Part shown: one piece after another, positions 16,910-25,929 of the stretch
Numbering within the stretch: the first letter of the stretch is position 1
Layout of the letters: each line of letters opens with the position of its first letter
Assembly: GCA_964524995.1 (NCBI GenBank)
Contig: CAZGDV010000002.1
Span: 1-64,000, forward strand
Direction: 5' to 3'
DNA from: CAZGDV01 sp964524995
GTDB taxonomy: Bacteria; Chloroflexota; Dehalococcoidia; SZUA-161
DNA length: 64,000 nt
Translations under genes and position numbers: made by a program
Notes under the pieces: model-generated
Database searches by the model: none
The model's input: only the letters and a program-made list of their open reading frames with translations
What the model was told of the DNA's origin: nothing

Positions 16910-18568
16910 ATGCTTAGGAACAAACTTGCAACCCTTCTGGAACAGGCAGCGAAGGAGGCGCAGGCGAAAGGCCTGCTCCCTCAGGTCGCCCTTCCGGAGA
17001 CTATGCTGGAACACCCCCAGAACCCGGAGCACGGCGACTATGCCTGCAGCCTGCCGCTGAAGGTGGCGAGGGCGGCGCGGACCGACCCGCTGAGCATCGC
17101 GAAGAGCCTGGTAAAGCTGCTCCCGCAGATGGATGAAGTCGCCGAAGTGTCCGTGGCGGCTCCGGGCTTCATCAACTTCCGACTCAGCAACGACTGGCTG
17201 ACGCGCCAGGTGGAAGACATACTGAGCGCCGGTACGGCCTACGGCGACCTCGAGATCGGCAAAGGCACCAAGGTCCAGGTGGAGTACGTGAGCGTGAACC
17301 CCACCGGCCCCATCCACGTAGGCCACGGCCGCGGTGCTGTACTTGGCAGCACTCTCGCCAGCATACTAAGCGCAGCCGGATATGAAGTCGAGCGCGAGTA
17401 TTATGTCAATGATGCCGGCAACCAGATGGACGCGTTCTATCGCTCTCTATACTGTCGCTACCTTCAGGCCATGGGCAAGGAAGCCGAGATGCCCACGGAC
17501 GGATATCAGGGGTGGTACCCCGCAGAGCTGGCCAAGGAGATATCGTCCGAGCGGGGCAACGCATTCCTGCAACTCGCGGAGGAGGAGGCCGTCCGCGAGC
17601 TGGGGCGAATCGGCCTGGAGAAGGTCCTGGCCTCCATCAGGTCTGACCTCGAGAGACTGGGGGTCTTCTTCGATTCGTGGTTCAGCGAACGCACGTTGTT
17701 CGAGAAGGGACAATACGAACGTGCGATGGCTATGCTGCGGGACGGCGGCCACATAGAGGAGCGAGAAGGAGCCCAGTGGTTCGTGTCCACAGCCCTCGGG
17801 GAGGACAAGGACAACGTCCTTGTTCGAAGTAATGGCGTGCCCACCTACTTCGCGTCAGACGTTGCCTACCACTACAACAAGTTCCTCGAGCGTAGCTTCG
17901 ACCGCGTAATCAACGTATGGGGCGCCGACCACCAGGGCCACGTGTCCAGGATGAAGGCGATGCTCAGCGCACTGAACATCAACCCCGACAGGCTGGACAT
18001 CATCATAGCGCAAATGGTGAGCCTCAGGCGAGGAGACACGGCGATCAAGGTCTCGAAGCGCACCGGTGAGCTAGTCACTATAAGCGAGCTTCTGGACGAG
18101 GTGGGGGCGGATGCCTGTCGCTTCTTCTTCCTCTCGCGATCGGCAGACAGCCAGATGGACTTCGACCTGGAGCTGGCGAAGCGGGAGTCAGCGGACAATC
18201 CCGTGTACTACGTTCAGTATGCGCATGCCCGGATCGCCAGCATTCTCCGCCTGGCCGAAGAAAGGAACATAGACAGCGCCGACGGCGATGTCTCCCTACT
18301 CACAATAGACGCGGAGCTGAGCCTCATCCGCAGGATGATCCAGTTCCCCGAGGCTATCGACCTCGCTGCCAGGAATCTGGAGCCTCACCACCTACCCTAC
18401 TTCGCCCAGGAACTGGCGACAGCCTTCCACAGTTTCTACAAGCAGTGCAGGGTTGTCTCCGATGACCCCGTCATGTCGAAGGCACGTTTGAAGATCGTGA
18501 AGGCAGCACAGATCGTGCTGGCGAAGGCTCTCACACTGATGGGGATGACAGCGCCGGAGACGATGTAG
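16910..18568 (+). CDS. argS: Arginyl-tRNA synthetase
   Basis: Class-I aaRS charging tRNA-Arg. It shows the N-terminal Add-1 region, the HIGH-type motif HVGHGRG (about residues 136-142) following VNPTGP, the KMSKS-like KVSKRTG (near 380), and the C-terminal DALR anticodon-binding domain starting around YYVQYAHARI. Length is 552 aa. It starts 2 nt after the recG stop, so it is co-transcribed. Confidence 0.96.
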   Translation: MLRNKLATLLEQAAKEAQAKGLLPQVALPETMLEHPQNPEHGDYACSLPLKVARAARTDPLSIAKSLVKLLPQMDEVAEVSVAAPGFINFRLSNDWLTRQVEDILSAGTAYGDLEIGKGTKVQVEYVSVNPTGPIHVGHGRGAVLGSTLASILSAAGYEVEREYYVNDAGNQMDAFYRSLYCRYLQAMGKEAEMPTDGYQGWYPAELAKEISSERGNAFLQLAEEEAVRELGRIGLEKVLASIRSDLERLGVFFDSWFSERTLFEKGQYERAMAMLRDGGHIEEREGAQWFVSTALGEDKDNVLVRSNGVPTYFASDVAYHYNKFLERSFDRVINVWGADHQGHVSRMKAMLSALNINPDRLDIIIAQMVSLRRGDTAIKVSKRTGELVTISELLDEVGADACRFFFLSRSADSQMDFDLELAKRESADNPVYYVQYAHARIASILRLAEERNIDSADGDVSLLTIDAELSLIRRMIQFPEAIDLAARNLEPHHLPYFAQELATAFHSFYKQCRVVSDDPVMSKARLKIVKAAQIVLAKALTLMGMTAPETM

Positions 18569-18573
18569 CAGCC

Positions 18574-19077
18574 CTACAGTCCCTGCTCCTTGTACCGCTT
18601 GGCCAGGTCAGGATAAGCGTGCTCGTGACCATCCAGCCACGCCATCTGCTGCTTCACCTCGCCCTTCACCTTGGCTGGAATCCCGACAACGAAGCTGTTG
18701 GGGGGTATCTTCTGGCCTTCGGTAACGACAGCGCCAGCCGCGATTATCGAGCCATCCCCAATCTCAGAGTTATGTAGAGTTGTAGCGTTCATGCCTATCA
18801 GGACTCTGCTCCCTACCCTGGCGCTGTGCACCGCGGCACCATGCCCGACTATGACATTGTCGCCGATCTCCATGTCCGTTCCTGCGTGGAGTGCACAGTT
18901 GTCCTCGATGTCCACGCAGCTCCCGATCTTGATCTTTGCGAAATCGGCGCGGATCACGGCCCCCGGCCACACGTTCGAATGCTCGCCGATCTCCACATCC
19001 CCCACTACGTACGCGGCCTCACTGATGAAGCATGAATCCGCTATCCGGGGTGTCTTGCCATCGAAGCTTCTTATCAC
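18574..19077 (-). CDS. Gamma-class carbonic anhydrase-like hexapeptide protein
   Basis: Left-handed beta-helix built of hexapeptide repeats (VGDVEIGEHSNV, IGSCVDIEDN, IGDGSIIAAGAVV). The putative zinc ligands of gamma-carbonic anhydrases are present as His64, His79 and His84; the 5-residue spacing of the last two matches the Cam family. Length is 167 aa, like the short YrdA/PaaY/CaiE group whose carbonic anhydrase activity is variable. The start is GTG. It converges with argS with 5 bp between the stops. Confidence 0.87.
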   Translation of the reverse strand: MIRSFDGKTPRIADSCFISEAAYVVGDVEIGEHSNVWPGAVIRADFAKIKIGSCVDIEDNCALHAGTDMEIGDNVIVGHGAAVHSARVGSRVLIGMNATTLHNSEIGDGSIIAAGAVVTEGQKIPPNSFVVGIPAKVKGEVKQQMAWLDGHEHAYPDLAKRYKEQGL

Positions 19078-19176
19078 GCGCGCCTCCCGCGCCCAGGCAA
19101 CTCATCGACAACGTTGCGCTGCGACCGGCAAAAAATTCGGTATCTGAGAACCCCGAGGAATCATACGCATTTCGGG

Positions 19177-19608
19177 CTAGGCGTGCTTGTCAGCCCAGTC
19201 ACCTGCAACAGGGAGCTTGTACCTTTCTCCCTGGTATGCCTTGTACATGAGGAAGACCCAGAGGACCAGGCCCACAAACAGGGCGAAAGTACCCACTATG
19301 CCGAACACGGCACCAACATATGGGACATTGGTCAACACGATCAGAAGGCCTATGGCAATAGTCAACCCCCCGAAAGCGGCTATCGACTGCAGAGCGTGGA
19401 ATCGGACGAAACCGTCCTGCCTCTCGACTGCCACAAACAGCAGCCCCGTTACCCACCCGAACAGGTAGCTAAGTACCCCTCCCATGTTCCTCACCCCAGC
19501 CGACCTGCCCGGCCGAATCTCACCACTCCCACCCTCCAGCGGAGCGCCACTTACTTCGCAGGTTCCAGGGTCGCCTGAGTTCGTGGTGCCGCGGTCGGGA
19601 GAGTCCAT
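19177..19608 (-). CDS. DUF4870-like small membrane protein
   Basis: About 143 aa. After a polar, low-complexity N-terminus come LSYLFGWVTGLLFVAVE, the conserved RFHALQSIAAFG motif, and two further hydrophobic segments, the pattern of DUF4870/Tic20-like proteins. Function is unknown. The start at 19608 was chosen because AAGGAGG immediately precedes it; ATGs further upstream would extend into the promoter and repeat region. It is divergent from trpS, with repeat locus B in between. Confidence 0.78.
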   Translation of the reverse strand: MDSPDRGTTNSGDPGTCEVSGAPLEGGSGEIRPGRSAGVRNMGGVLSYLFGWVTGLLFVAVERQDGFVRFHALQSIAAFGGLTIAIGLLIVLTNVPYVGAVFGIVGTFALFVGLVLWVFLMYKAYQGERYKLPVAGDWADKHA

Positions 19609-19680
19609 GGGGCCTCCTTCCATCGATCCTGGCACATTGTAGACCACGGCGCACATTGTGTAAAGCAGGCCAAGCCCCGA

Positions 19681-19768
19681 CCATCCTGCCGTCAAGACGT
19701 TTGAACATCTGGCTGTCTGCGCGTGCAGACATCTGGCCCTTCAGACGTTCAGCTGCGCCGCTGTCCCG
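19681..19768. repeat. 8-bp-phased degenerate repeat array, locus B
   Basis: Eleven consecutive 8-mers in perfect register: ccatcctg, ccgtcaag, acgtttga, acatctgg, ctgtctgc, gcgtgcag, acatctgg, cccttcag, acgttcag, ctgcgccg, ctgtcccg. It lies in the divergent region between the DUF4870-like gene and trpS. Confidence 0.8.
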
Positions 19769-19826
19769 TGTTGTGTGCACTCTGCGTTTTATGTTACACT
19801 CCGCTCGTGATCCCAGGAGGCACGAA

Positions 19827-20804
19827 TTGAAGAAGAGGCGAGTGTTCTCTGGAGCCCGACCTACCGGCAGACAGCACATCGGCAACTACATCGGAGCGAT
19901 TCAGAACTACGTCGGCCTGCAGGAGGACTACGACTGCATCTACTGCGTGGTCGATGTCCACGCTCTGACTACACTCGAGGATACGCACCTCCTCAAGGAG
20001 AACACCCGGGAGATGGTGCTCGACTGGCTGGCGGCCGGACTCGATCCCGAGCGAAGTATCATCTTCGTGCAGTCCCACGTACCCCAGGTCATGGAGCTTC
20101 ACACCTACCTGAGCATGGTTACACCTCTGGGCTGGCTCATGCGAGTTGCCACGTTCAAAGAGAAAGTGAAGAGCCAGCCCCATAATGTCAACTACGGGCT
20201 TGTGGGCTACCCCGTGCTGATGACAGCCGATATCGTGCTGTACAAGGCGGACACGATACCGGTCGGTGAGGACCAATTGCCCCACTTGGAACTCGCCCGT
20301 GAGATCGTGCGCCGCTTCAACTTCCTCTTCAGTCCGACCTTCCCTGAGCCAAAGGCGAAGCTCACGACTTACCCCATGGTTATGGGCCTCGACGGCGAGC
20401 GCAAGATGAGCAAGAGCTACGACAACCACCTGGAGCTGGCCGCCACGCCGGAGGAGACGGCCCAGCGTGTCATGACCGCTTTCACAGACCCTGCGAGGAA
20501 GCGCCGCAACGACCCGGGACACCCCGAGGTCTGCAACATCTACAGCCTCCATCATAACTACAACCCCGATCGGGTGGAGGAACTCGCCAGCCAGTGCCGG
20601 AGCGCAGGAATAGGCTGCGTGGAATGCAAGCAGCTCCTAGCTGCGGGGATCAATCGGGACCTTGAACCCTTCCGCCAGCGAAGAGCCGAGATCTCGGCGC
20701 GCAAGGGCTACGTGGAAGAGGTGCTGGCCGATGGTGCGAGACGCGCTCGCGTCATAGCGGATGACACGATGCAAGAGGTCAGGGAGAGAATGGGCCTGCC
20801 ATGA
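19827..20804 (+). CDS. trpS: Tryptophanyl-tRNA synthetase
   Basis: Class-Ic aaRS, 325 aa. It has SGARPTGRQHIGNYIGA (HIGH-type), VGEDQLPHLELAR, and GERKMSKS. The TTG at 19827 is the best start: AGGAGG at 19815-19820 with 6 nt spacing, and the protein then begins at the family's usual position (KKRRVFSGARPTG). The longer open frame reaches into repeat locus B. The stop overlaps the next start (ATGA). Confidence 0.95.
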   Translation: MKKRRVFSGARPTGRQHIGNYIGAIQNYVGLQEDYDCIYCVVDVHALTTLEDTHLLKENTREMVLDWLAAGLDPERSIIFVQSHVPQVMELHTYLSMVTPLGWLMRVATFKEKVKSQPHNVNYGLVGYPVLMTADIVLYKADTIPVGEDQLPHLELAREIVRRFNFLFSPTFPEPKAKLTTYPMVMGLDGERKMSKSYDNHLELAATPEETAQRVMTAFTDPARKRRNDPGHPEVCNIYSLHHNYNPDRVEELASQCRSAGIGCVECKQLLAAGINRDLEPFRQRRAEISARKGYVEEVLADGARRARVIADDTMQEVRERMGLP

Positions 20805-21601
20805 CAGACCTGCCCGACTCCGTTACCGGAAAGGACGCTCTCGAAGTCGCCGTCGCCGCCGCCCGGCAAGCCGGCGCTATCCTCACCGATCGTTTTCGCG
20901 GGAGTACGAAGGCGCACTTCAAGGGCAGGGCCAACATCGTTACCGAGGCCGATCTGGAGGCGGAGCGAGCCATCATCTCATTACTCCGCGCCGAGTTCCC
21001 CGACCACGGCATACTCTCCGAGGAATCCGAACCGATCGCCGGCGACGCTGGCCTGACGTGGATCCTGGACCCGCTGGACGGCACGAACAACTTCTCCTTC
21101 GGCATACCTCTGTTCTGCGTCGTACTCGCCCTGACCAGGAGTGACGAGTCGCTGCTTGGCGTTATCTACGATCCCCTCCGAGACGAGCTTTTCTCCGCCC
21201 GCAAGGGCGGTGGTGCCTATCTCAACGGCCAGCCAATGTCGGTCACACGCAAGACCACCGTCCCGGAGTCGCTGGTCGGCCTGGACCTGGGCTACGTTGA
21301 TGAGAACGGGAAGAGGCTTCTTCAGCTGTTGGCCAGGCTCTGGCCGAACGTGTACGCCTTCAGGCTGATGGGCTCGGCAGCCCTCTCAATGGCATACGTC
21401 GCCTGCGGCCGGCTCGATCTGTACTTCCACCTGCTTCTGTACCCCTGGGAGCTCGCCTGTGGCCAGCTCCTGGTCACCGAAGCGGGCGGGGTGGCCACGA
21501 ACTGGAGTGGCGCACCGCTGGGAACGCAGGGCGACTCCATTGTCGCCTCCAATCCCGAGGTCCACGCCGACTTCCTGGCACGGCTCCGCGACATGGCCTA
21601 G
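20801..21601 (+). CDS. Inositol monophosphatase family protein
   Basis: Mg/Li-sensitive phosphatase superfamily: TEADLEAER, EES, and the metal-binding motif WILDPLDGTNNFSFGIP are all present, as is the C-terminal YPWELACGQLLVTEAGG. Length is 266 aa. The substrate could be inositol-1-P, fructose-1,6-bisphosphate or 3'-phosphoadenosine phosphate; sequence alone does not decide. It is translationally coupled to trpS. Confidence 0.9.
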   Translation: MTDLPDSVTGKDALEVAVAAARQAGAILTDRFRGSTKAHFKGRANIVTEADLEAERAIISLLRAEFPDHGILSEESEPIAGDAGLTWILDPLDGTNNFSFGIPLFCVVLALTRSDESLLGVIYDPLRDELFSARKGGGAYLNGQPMSVTRKTTVPESLVGLDLGYVDENGKRLLQLLARLWPNVYAFRLMGSAALSMAYVACGRLDLYFHLLLYPWELACGQLLVTEAGGVATNWSGAPLGTQGDSIVASNPEVHADFLARLRDMA

Positions 21602-21755
21602 CCACACGAAGACCGCGATCCGCAGACCTCCAGCTCCGCAACGCGTGCTTATGGTTTTCTTATTCTCAGCTAACATAATCCTAATACTCAAACGTTATCA
21701 TTGTTGATCACAAGGGCTGGAGGGCCAGACCGTCTACCCCTTCGGGAGGTGAGCG

Positions 21756-22004
21756 ATGTCTGGGCCTGACGAGAGCGAAGGCGATCGTAGAAGTGACAGA
21801 GGTCCGTGGGTGACAGTGCAGGAAGCCGCTCGACTCCTGAACGTACACCCCAACACACTGAGGCGCTGGGGCAACCGAGGGTTGATCAGAACGTTTCGGG
21901 TCGGCCCCCGTGGCGACAGGCGCTATAGGCGTCAGGACATCGACGACCTGCTCTGCGAGCAAGCACCTCAACTGCCCGCGGGTCAACCCGGACGACACAG
22001 GTAG
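21756..22004 (+). CDS. MerR/excisionase-like HTH protein (82 aa)
   Basis: A single HTH_17-type winged helix: WVTVQEAARLLNVHPNTLRRWGNRGLIRTFRVGPRGDRRYRRQDI. There is no effector domain, so it is either a small regulator or an excisionase-like DNA-binding protein. GGGAGG with 6 nt spacing supports the ATG. It is convergent with the CooS-like gene; no integrase is nearby. Confidence 0.8.
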   Translation: MSGPDESEGDRRSDRGPWVTVQEAARLLNVHPNTLRRWGNRGLIRTFRVGPRGDRRYRRQDIDDLLCEQAPQLPAGQPGRHR

Positions 22005-22121
22005 CATAGCCAACGGTCAGGCAACGTCTGCTCGAATCGTTGCGCTTGAACCGTGTCAGAAGAAGGGAGCCAGCCATTAGGCCGGCCCCCTTACTGTTCC
22101 CCGTCCGCGAGAGACCATACG

Positions 22122-24026
22122 TCAGATACCCAGCTTCTTGCGTTTGGCCTCGATGTGGGCCTCAATCCCATCGACAGCCTTCACAGCATCTGTCTCTACA
22201 TCCAGCAGGCCTCCGGTCACATCCTTGCATTCCTGCGTCAGGAGCTTCACGAGATTCGGCGCGCCGGTTACCGTGGGCACGGGATTGACGTATGTATACA
22301 GGCCGAAGGCGAGAGCGAACACCGCGTCAATGGTCGCCTTCTGCTCCATGTACTCAGGAGCTACCGCGGCAACCGGCAGGTCGGTCACCGGCATATCGCC
22401 CAGCGCGGCAGCGATCGCCGATAGCAGGTCGGCCACCCGCCCCGTGTCCGTGCATGTGCCGTAGCTAAGGACGGGCGGAACGCCGAGCGCCCTGCAGATC
22501 TTCTGGAGACCCGGCCCGGCGAGCCCCACGGCCTCAGGACTGCACAGCCCGGCGACCTGCATCGCCCCGTTTCCACATCCCATCGACAGTACGAGGATAT
22601 CCCGCTTGATCAGTTCCTTGGCCACTCGAACGCTGTGCACGTCCTGTCCTGTGTCCCTGAGCGTTGTGCAGGATACAAGAGCAGCTACGCCCCGCAGCGT
22701 GCCGTCCTTAATAGCATCCAGCAACGGGTCCAGCCTACCACCCAAGGCATCGAGAATACTCTCCGTAGAGAAACCGACTACGGCCTCCTTCAGAGGCAGT
22801 TGCACGATGGGCTCCACGCTGGCCCTGCGCTCCTTGAAGTTGTCTATCGCCATCTGCAGCAGTTCGGCGGCTTGCTCCTCGGCCCTCTCCGGCAGGTAGT
22901 TGACGCGGTCTGTTACGCCCTCGAACGCCACGAGGTCACTGACGGGCACCAGCCTGAACTTGTACTTCTCGGCGTACATGGGATCGATCGGCATCGAGCA
23001 GTTCATGTCGCATGCAAACAGGTCCACGCATCCGCTCGCGAGAACGGCCTCCTGCATGATCCAGTTGCCGGTGAACCCATAGAACGCGTCGTCCATCTCC
23101 CACCGCTGGATCATCTCCTGCCCCGTCTCGATGCTGGCGATGACCCTCAGGCCCTTCGCGCCGACCGCCTTGGCCTTCTCCTGCCATTCCGGCCCACGGG
23201 CGAGTTGCACCATGGCGAAGCCGAGGAAGGGCTCGTGGCCATTCGGCAGGACGTTCACATAGTCGGGGTCCAGAACACCCAGATCCACACGCATCCTGTG
23301 CGGTCTGGCAATGCCGAAGATGACATCCTGACAGTATTCATTAACGATCTGGCTCTGGTAAGCCATGGCGATTCCGAGACGCATGGCCTTGAGCGCCAGG
23401 CTCTGGTAGTATCCATCCACGTTGGTGAGACACGAACTCGTGACACGCATCATCTCACCGTAAATCCCGCCCGGGAAGATGTCCAGCTTCCCCCAAAGGC
23501 GCTTCCGCTCCTCCGGTGCCAGAGCTTCGACTATCAGGCTGGGCTCGTCGGCCTTCCGGTTGAAATCCGCCGAGACGAAGTCACACAATCGCAGTGCAAC
23601 GTCGTCCGGAGAGCCCGTCGTGTCTATACCCAGCCGCGCCGCGAAGTCCGTAAGTTTGCCGGGCTCTCTGATCTCAAACGGAGTCTGCCCCCGGGCGGTG
23701 GCCCGCAGTGTCTTCACCGTCTGCTCCGCGTGATAGTGATATGTGGAAGCGCCCAGCACGTTCCTGAGCAGCATCATCCTCATGGCCATGCCATCGGCCG
23801 TGATGCCGCAGACGCCGCGCTTGTCCTTCTCGGCGTCAGCACGGCATGGACCGTTCGAACACAGGTCGCATCTGGTGCCGGCCAGACAGAACGGGCACCT
23901 CTTGTCGGGGTCTCCCCCCATGCCCTGAGCCTCGAACCTGTCCCAGACATTGGTGATGCCGTCGTTCTTGACTCTCTCGTAGACCTTCTGTACGGACTCA
24001 TGCTGAGATATTCGTGTTCCTTCCAT
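22122..24026 (-). CDS. CooS-like Ni/Fe-S protein, deviant CO dehydrogenase homologue
   Basis: 634 aa with the full CODH catalytic-subunit fold. N-terminal cysteines are Cys44, 47, 53, 56, 61 and 73. Cys53/56/61/73 match the B-cluster. The canonical CX7C D-cluster pair is replaced by CPFC (44/47), and the second canonical position is Arg52. C-cluster positions: His264 (GHEP), Cys343 (MNCSMP), Cys453 (VSCTT), Cys484 (SMGCGNG) and Cys525 (YGTCTD) are present. The position of Cys295 of C. hydrogenoformans CODH-II (ICCTGNE) is IETGQE, with Glu300 instead of Cys. A homologue with a missing canonical cysteine, CooS-V, was reported to carry an Fe/S/O hybrid cluster without CO activity; this protein may be similar. 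AAAGGAGG precedes the ATG. It is last in a minus-strand redox operon. Confidence 0.85.
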   Translation of the reverse strand: MEGTRISQHESVQKVYERVKNDGITNVWDRFEAQGMGGDPDKRCPFCLAGTRCDLCSNGPCRADAEKDKRGVCGITADGMAMRMMLLRNVLGASTYHYHAEQTVKTLRATARGQTPFEIREPGKLTDFAARLGIDTTGSPDDVALRLCDFVSADFNRKADEPSLIVEALAPEERKRLWGKLDIFPGGIYGEMMRVTSSCLTNVDGYYQSLALKAMRLGIAMAYQSQIVNEYCQDVIFGIARPHRMRVDLGVLDPDYVNVLPNGHEPFLGFAMVQLARGPEWQEKAKAVGAKGLRVIASIETGQEMIQRWEMDDAFYGFTGNWIMQEAVLASGCVDLFACDMNCSMPIDPMYAEKYKFRLVPVSDLVAFEGVTDRVNYLPERAEEQAAELLQMAIDNFKERRASVEPIVQLPLKEAVVGFSTESILDALGGRLDPLLDAIKDGTLRGVAALVSCTTLRDTGQDVHSVRVAKELIKRDILVLSMGCGNGAMQVAGLCSPEAVGLAGPGLQKICRALGVPPVLSYGTCTDTGRVADLLSAIAAALGDMPVTDLPVAAVAPEYMEQKATIDAVFALAFGLYTYVNPVPTVTGAPNLVKLLTQECKDVTGGLLDVETDAVKAVDGIEAHIEAKRKKLGI

Positions 24027-24138
24027 AGCCCGGCCTCCTTTCAGAGCACTACGGTCATACCCGTGCTATCTTAATCGAGGTGCATTACATAGTCACAAAA
24101 CCACCCTGCGAAAGCTTACAAATGCCAAACATCGGGCT

Positions 24139-24858
24139 TCAGCCAAGCAACTCGCCTCTCGTCCCCACCGTTACCTCGCTCAGCGGGATATCCACGCCGC
24201 TCGCCGCAACGGCCCGTTTGGCCATCTCCACGAGCCCCGAGCAGCACGGCACCTCCATGTGCGCTACCGAGAGGCTGCGTATGTCGGACTGGCGCAATAT
24301 CTGGGTCAGCCTGGCAAGATGGGCCCGGAAGTCATCCAGCTTGGGGCAGGCCACGAGCACCGCCCGGTCGTTCAAGAAATCACGATGGAAGCCAGCGTAC
24401 GCGAACGGCACGCAGTCTGCCACCAGGACCACGTCGGCCCCTCGCAGAAACGGCGCTCCCGGCGGCACGAGGGCAAGCTGCACCGGCCAATGCCCGAGCA
24501 ACGACGGTTGGTGTGCCGCAGTCCCGCATTCGGCCATCTCAGGCCGCTCGAACTGGGCCACGGCAGCCCCCGGGCAGCCGCACGGCGCTTCCTGCCTCGG
24601 CTCGCTCAATTCGTGGAGCCGACGCTCGACCGTTGCCTCATCGAACTCCTCCGCCTCGCGTTCCTCGATGCTGATTGCGCCCTGGGGGCACTCGCCCAGG
24701 CAAGCGCCGAACCCGTCGCAGTAGACCTCGCCGACCAGCCTCGCCTTGCCATCGACGATCTGCAGCGCGCCCTCGGCACACGCGGGGACGCAGGCCCCGC
24801 AGCCATTGCACTTCTCCTCGTCGATCTTGACTATCTTCCTGATAACCCCGGTCGTCAT
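24139..24858 (-). CDS. Two-[4Fe-4S] ferredoxin of the Hcp/CODH-associated type
   Basis: About 239 aa. N-terminal dicluster domain: CNGCGACVPACAEGAL and CDGFGACLGECPQGAI. This is followed by a helical linker, a CGCPG motif, and a C-terminal domain with ADCVPFAYAGFH, ACPKLDD and VPCCSGL. Proteins of exactly this layout are commonly encoded next to hybrid-cluster protein genes in anaerobes. It probably supplies electrons to the CooS-like protein. The start at 24858 is chosen for GGGAGG with 6 nt spacing. The gap to the CooS-like gene is 112 bp and may hold an internal promoter (TTGTGA...TAAGAT on the minus strand). Confidence 0.85.
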   Translation of the reverse strand: MTTGVIRKIVKIDEEKCNGCGACVPACAEGALQIVDGKARLVGEVYCDGFGACLGECPQGAISIEEREAEEFDEATVERRLHELSEPRQEAPCGCPGAAVAQFERPEMAECGTAAHQPSLLGHWPVQLALVPPGAPFLRGADVVLVADCVPFAYAGFHRDFLNDRAVLVACPKLDDFRAHLARLTQILRQSDIRSLSVAHMEVPCCSGLVEMAKRAVAASGVDIPLSEVTVGTRGELLG

Positions 24859-24876
24859 GTCACACCTCCCCACACG

Positions 24877-25698
24877 CTATGACCGGCGTTGTCCGTGTTC
24901 ACTGGCAGCTGACGTTGCCTCTCCCGGAGGCCGGACCCGCAACGTGTATCGAATGCCGCTTGTGGGACAGGCATCTTTGCACCGGTTGCAGAGGTAGCAC
25001 TCCTGCTTCGAGTCGGCATCACCAGCCTCGTTCGTAGGGCAGACCCGCTCGCACTTGCCACACTCCGTACACTCTTCGTTGCGCCTGAGCTTGAACCGGC
25101 TCCAGCCCGCGGCTATGGAGAGCAGCGCTCCATAGGGGCAAAGGAACCTGCAGAACGGCCTGTAGAAGAACGCTGATGTCACCGTCAGCCCGAGGAACAC
25201 GTAGAAGAAGGCCGACGACGCCTCCAGATGGAAGAACTCCCTGATCCCCAAGTACCTGAGCATGCCGATAGAGAACCCCGAAGCCAGCACTAGGAAGGCC
25301 ACCAGAACGAGTATTCGAATCGCGAACGGTCCACGCTTGTTCGACAGCCTCAGCTTCCTCACCGGCACGTGCGAAAGCAGCTCCTGCACCGCGCCAATCG
25401 GGCATACGTATCCGCAGAACGCCCTGCCGAAAGCAAAAGAAAGGACCACAAACACCACCAGAACTGCTATCGCCAAGGCGACCGGCACGCCGAGCTGCGC
25501 TGCTTTCCCGAGCAGCACCGTCTGGAACTGGTACGGCAGCATGGGCGCGAACACCAGGAAACCTACAACCGTCGAGAGCCCCAGGAACACATAGCCGATC
25601 CTGCGATCGAACCTGCCGGTACGCAGGAGGACGACTACGGCCAGCGTCGCCACGATTGCGTAGGCCATCCCCACGAACTTCGGAATGCTCTCGATCAT
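24877..25698 (-). CDS. NapH/MauN-type membrane ferredoxin
   Basis: 273 aa. About five to six membrane segments, with the two intramembrane CxxxCP motifs of the NapH/CcoG/RnfB-related group (CGYVCPIGA and CRFLCPYGA). A C-terminal dicluster domain follows (CTECGKCERVCP, CYLCNRCKDACP). Members pass electrons between the quinone pool or membrane complexes and soluble iron-sulfur proteins. It sits directly upstream of the soluble ferredoxin (18 bp), suggesting a membrane-to-ferredoxin-to-CooS-like electron route. GAGGTGAT precedes the ATG. Confidence 0.85.
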   Translation of the reverse strand: MIESIPKFVGMAYAIVATLAVVVLLRTGRFDRRIGYVFLGLSTVVGFLVFAPMLPYQFQTVLLGKAAQLGVPVALAIAVLVVFVVLSFAFGRAFCGYVCPIGAVQELLSHVPVRKLRLSNKRGPFAIRILVLVAFLVLASGFSIGMLRYLGIREFFHLEASSAFFYVFLGLTVTSAFFYRPFCRFLCPYGALLSIAAGWSRFKLRRNEECTECGKCERVCPTNEAGDADSKQECYLCNRCKDACPTSGIRYTLRVRPPGEATSAASEHGQRRS

Positions 25699-25736
25699 CC
25701 GATATCACCTCGCAGATTCTGAGGCAGTCGGGCGCA

Positions 25737-25910
25737 TCACGGGAAGCAACCCAGCTGGCATCCTCTTATCCTTATGTCGAGTTCGTTCGCGGCGTCCCCG
25801 ACCTGCCTGACGGGAACGCCCAGCTTCTCCGCAATTCGGAAAGCCACCACGCACGGCAGCTTGCCGTCAACCAGCGCCCCCCTGATCTCGTCCTCCAGCC
25901 TTTTGTCCAA
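25737..25910 (-). CDS. Small protein ending in CQLGCF motif (57 aa)
   Basis: Starts at TTG 25910 with GGAGG and 6 nt spacing: LDKRLEDEIRGALVDGKLPC... The middle (AFRIAEKLGVPVRQVGDAANELD) looks like a helix-turn-helix-type three-helix bundle. The C-terminus carries IRGCQLGCF, a Cys-x3-Cys tail. I recall small proteins with this tail in anaerobe redox loci, but no function is known to me. The tail could bind a metal or Fe-S cluster, making this a possible redox-sensing HTH; that is inference. Confidence 0.65.
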   Translation of the reverse strand: MDKRLEDEIRGALVDGKLPCVVAFRIAEKLGVPVRQVGDAANELDIRIRGCQLGCFP

Positions 25911-25929
25911 CTCGCACCTCCGTCTCGAT

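Noticed and set aside
22635..24074. 479-aa plus-strand ORF opposite the CooS-like gene
   Set aside because: It is the antisense shadow of a gene with clear motifs. The translation is Arg/His-rich and low complexity, with no ribosome site.
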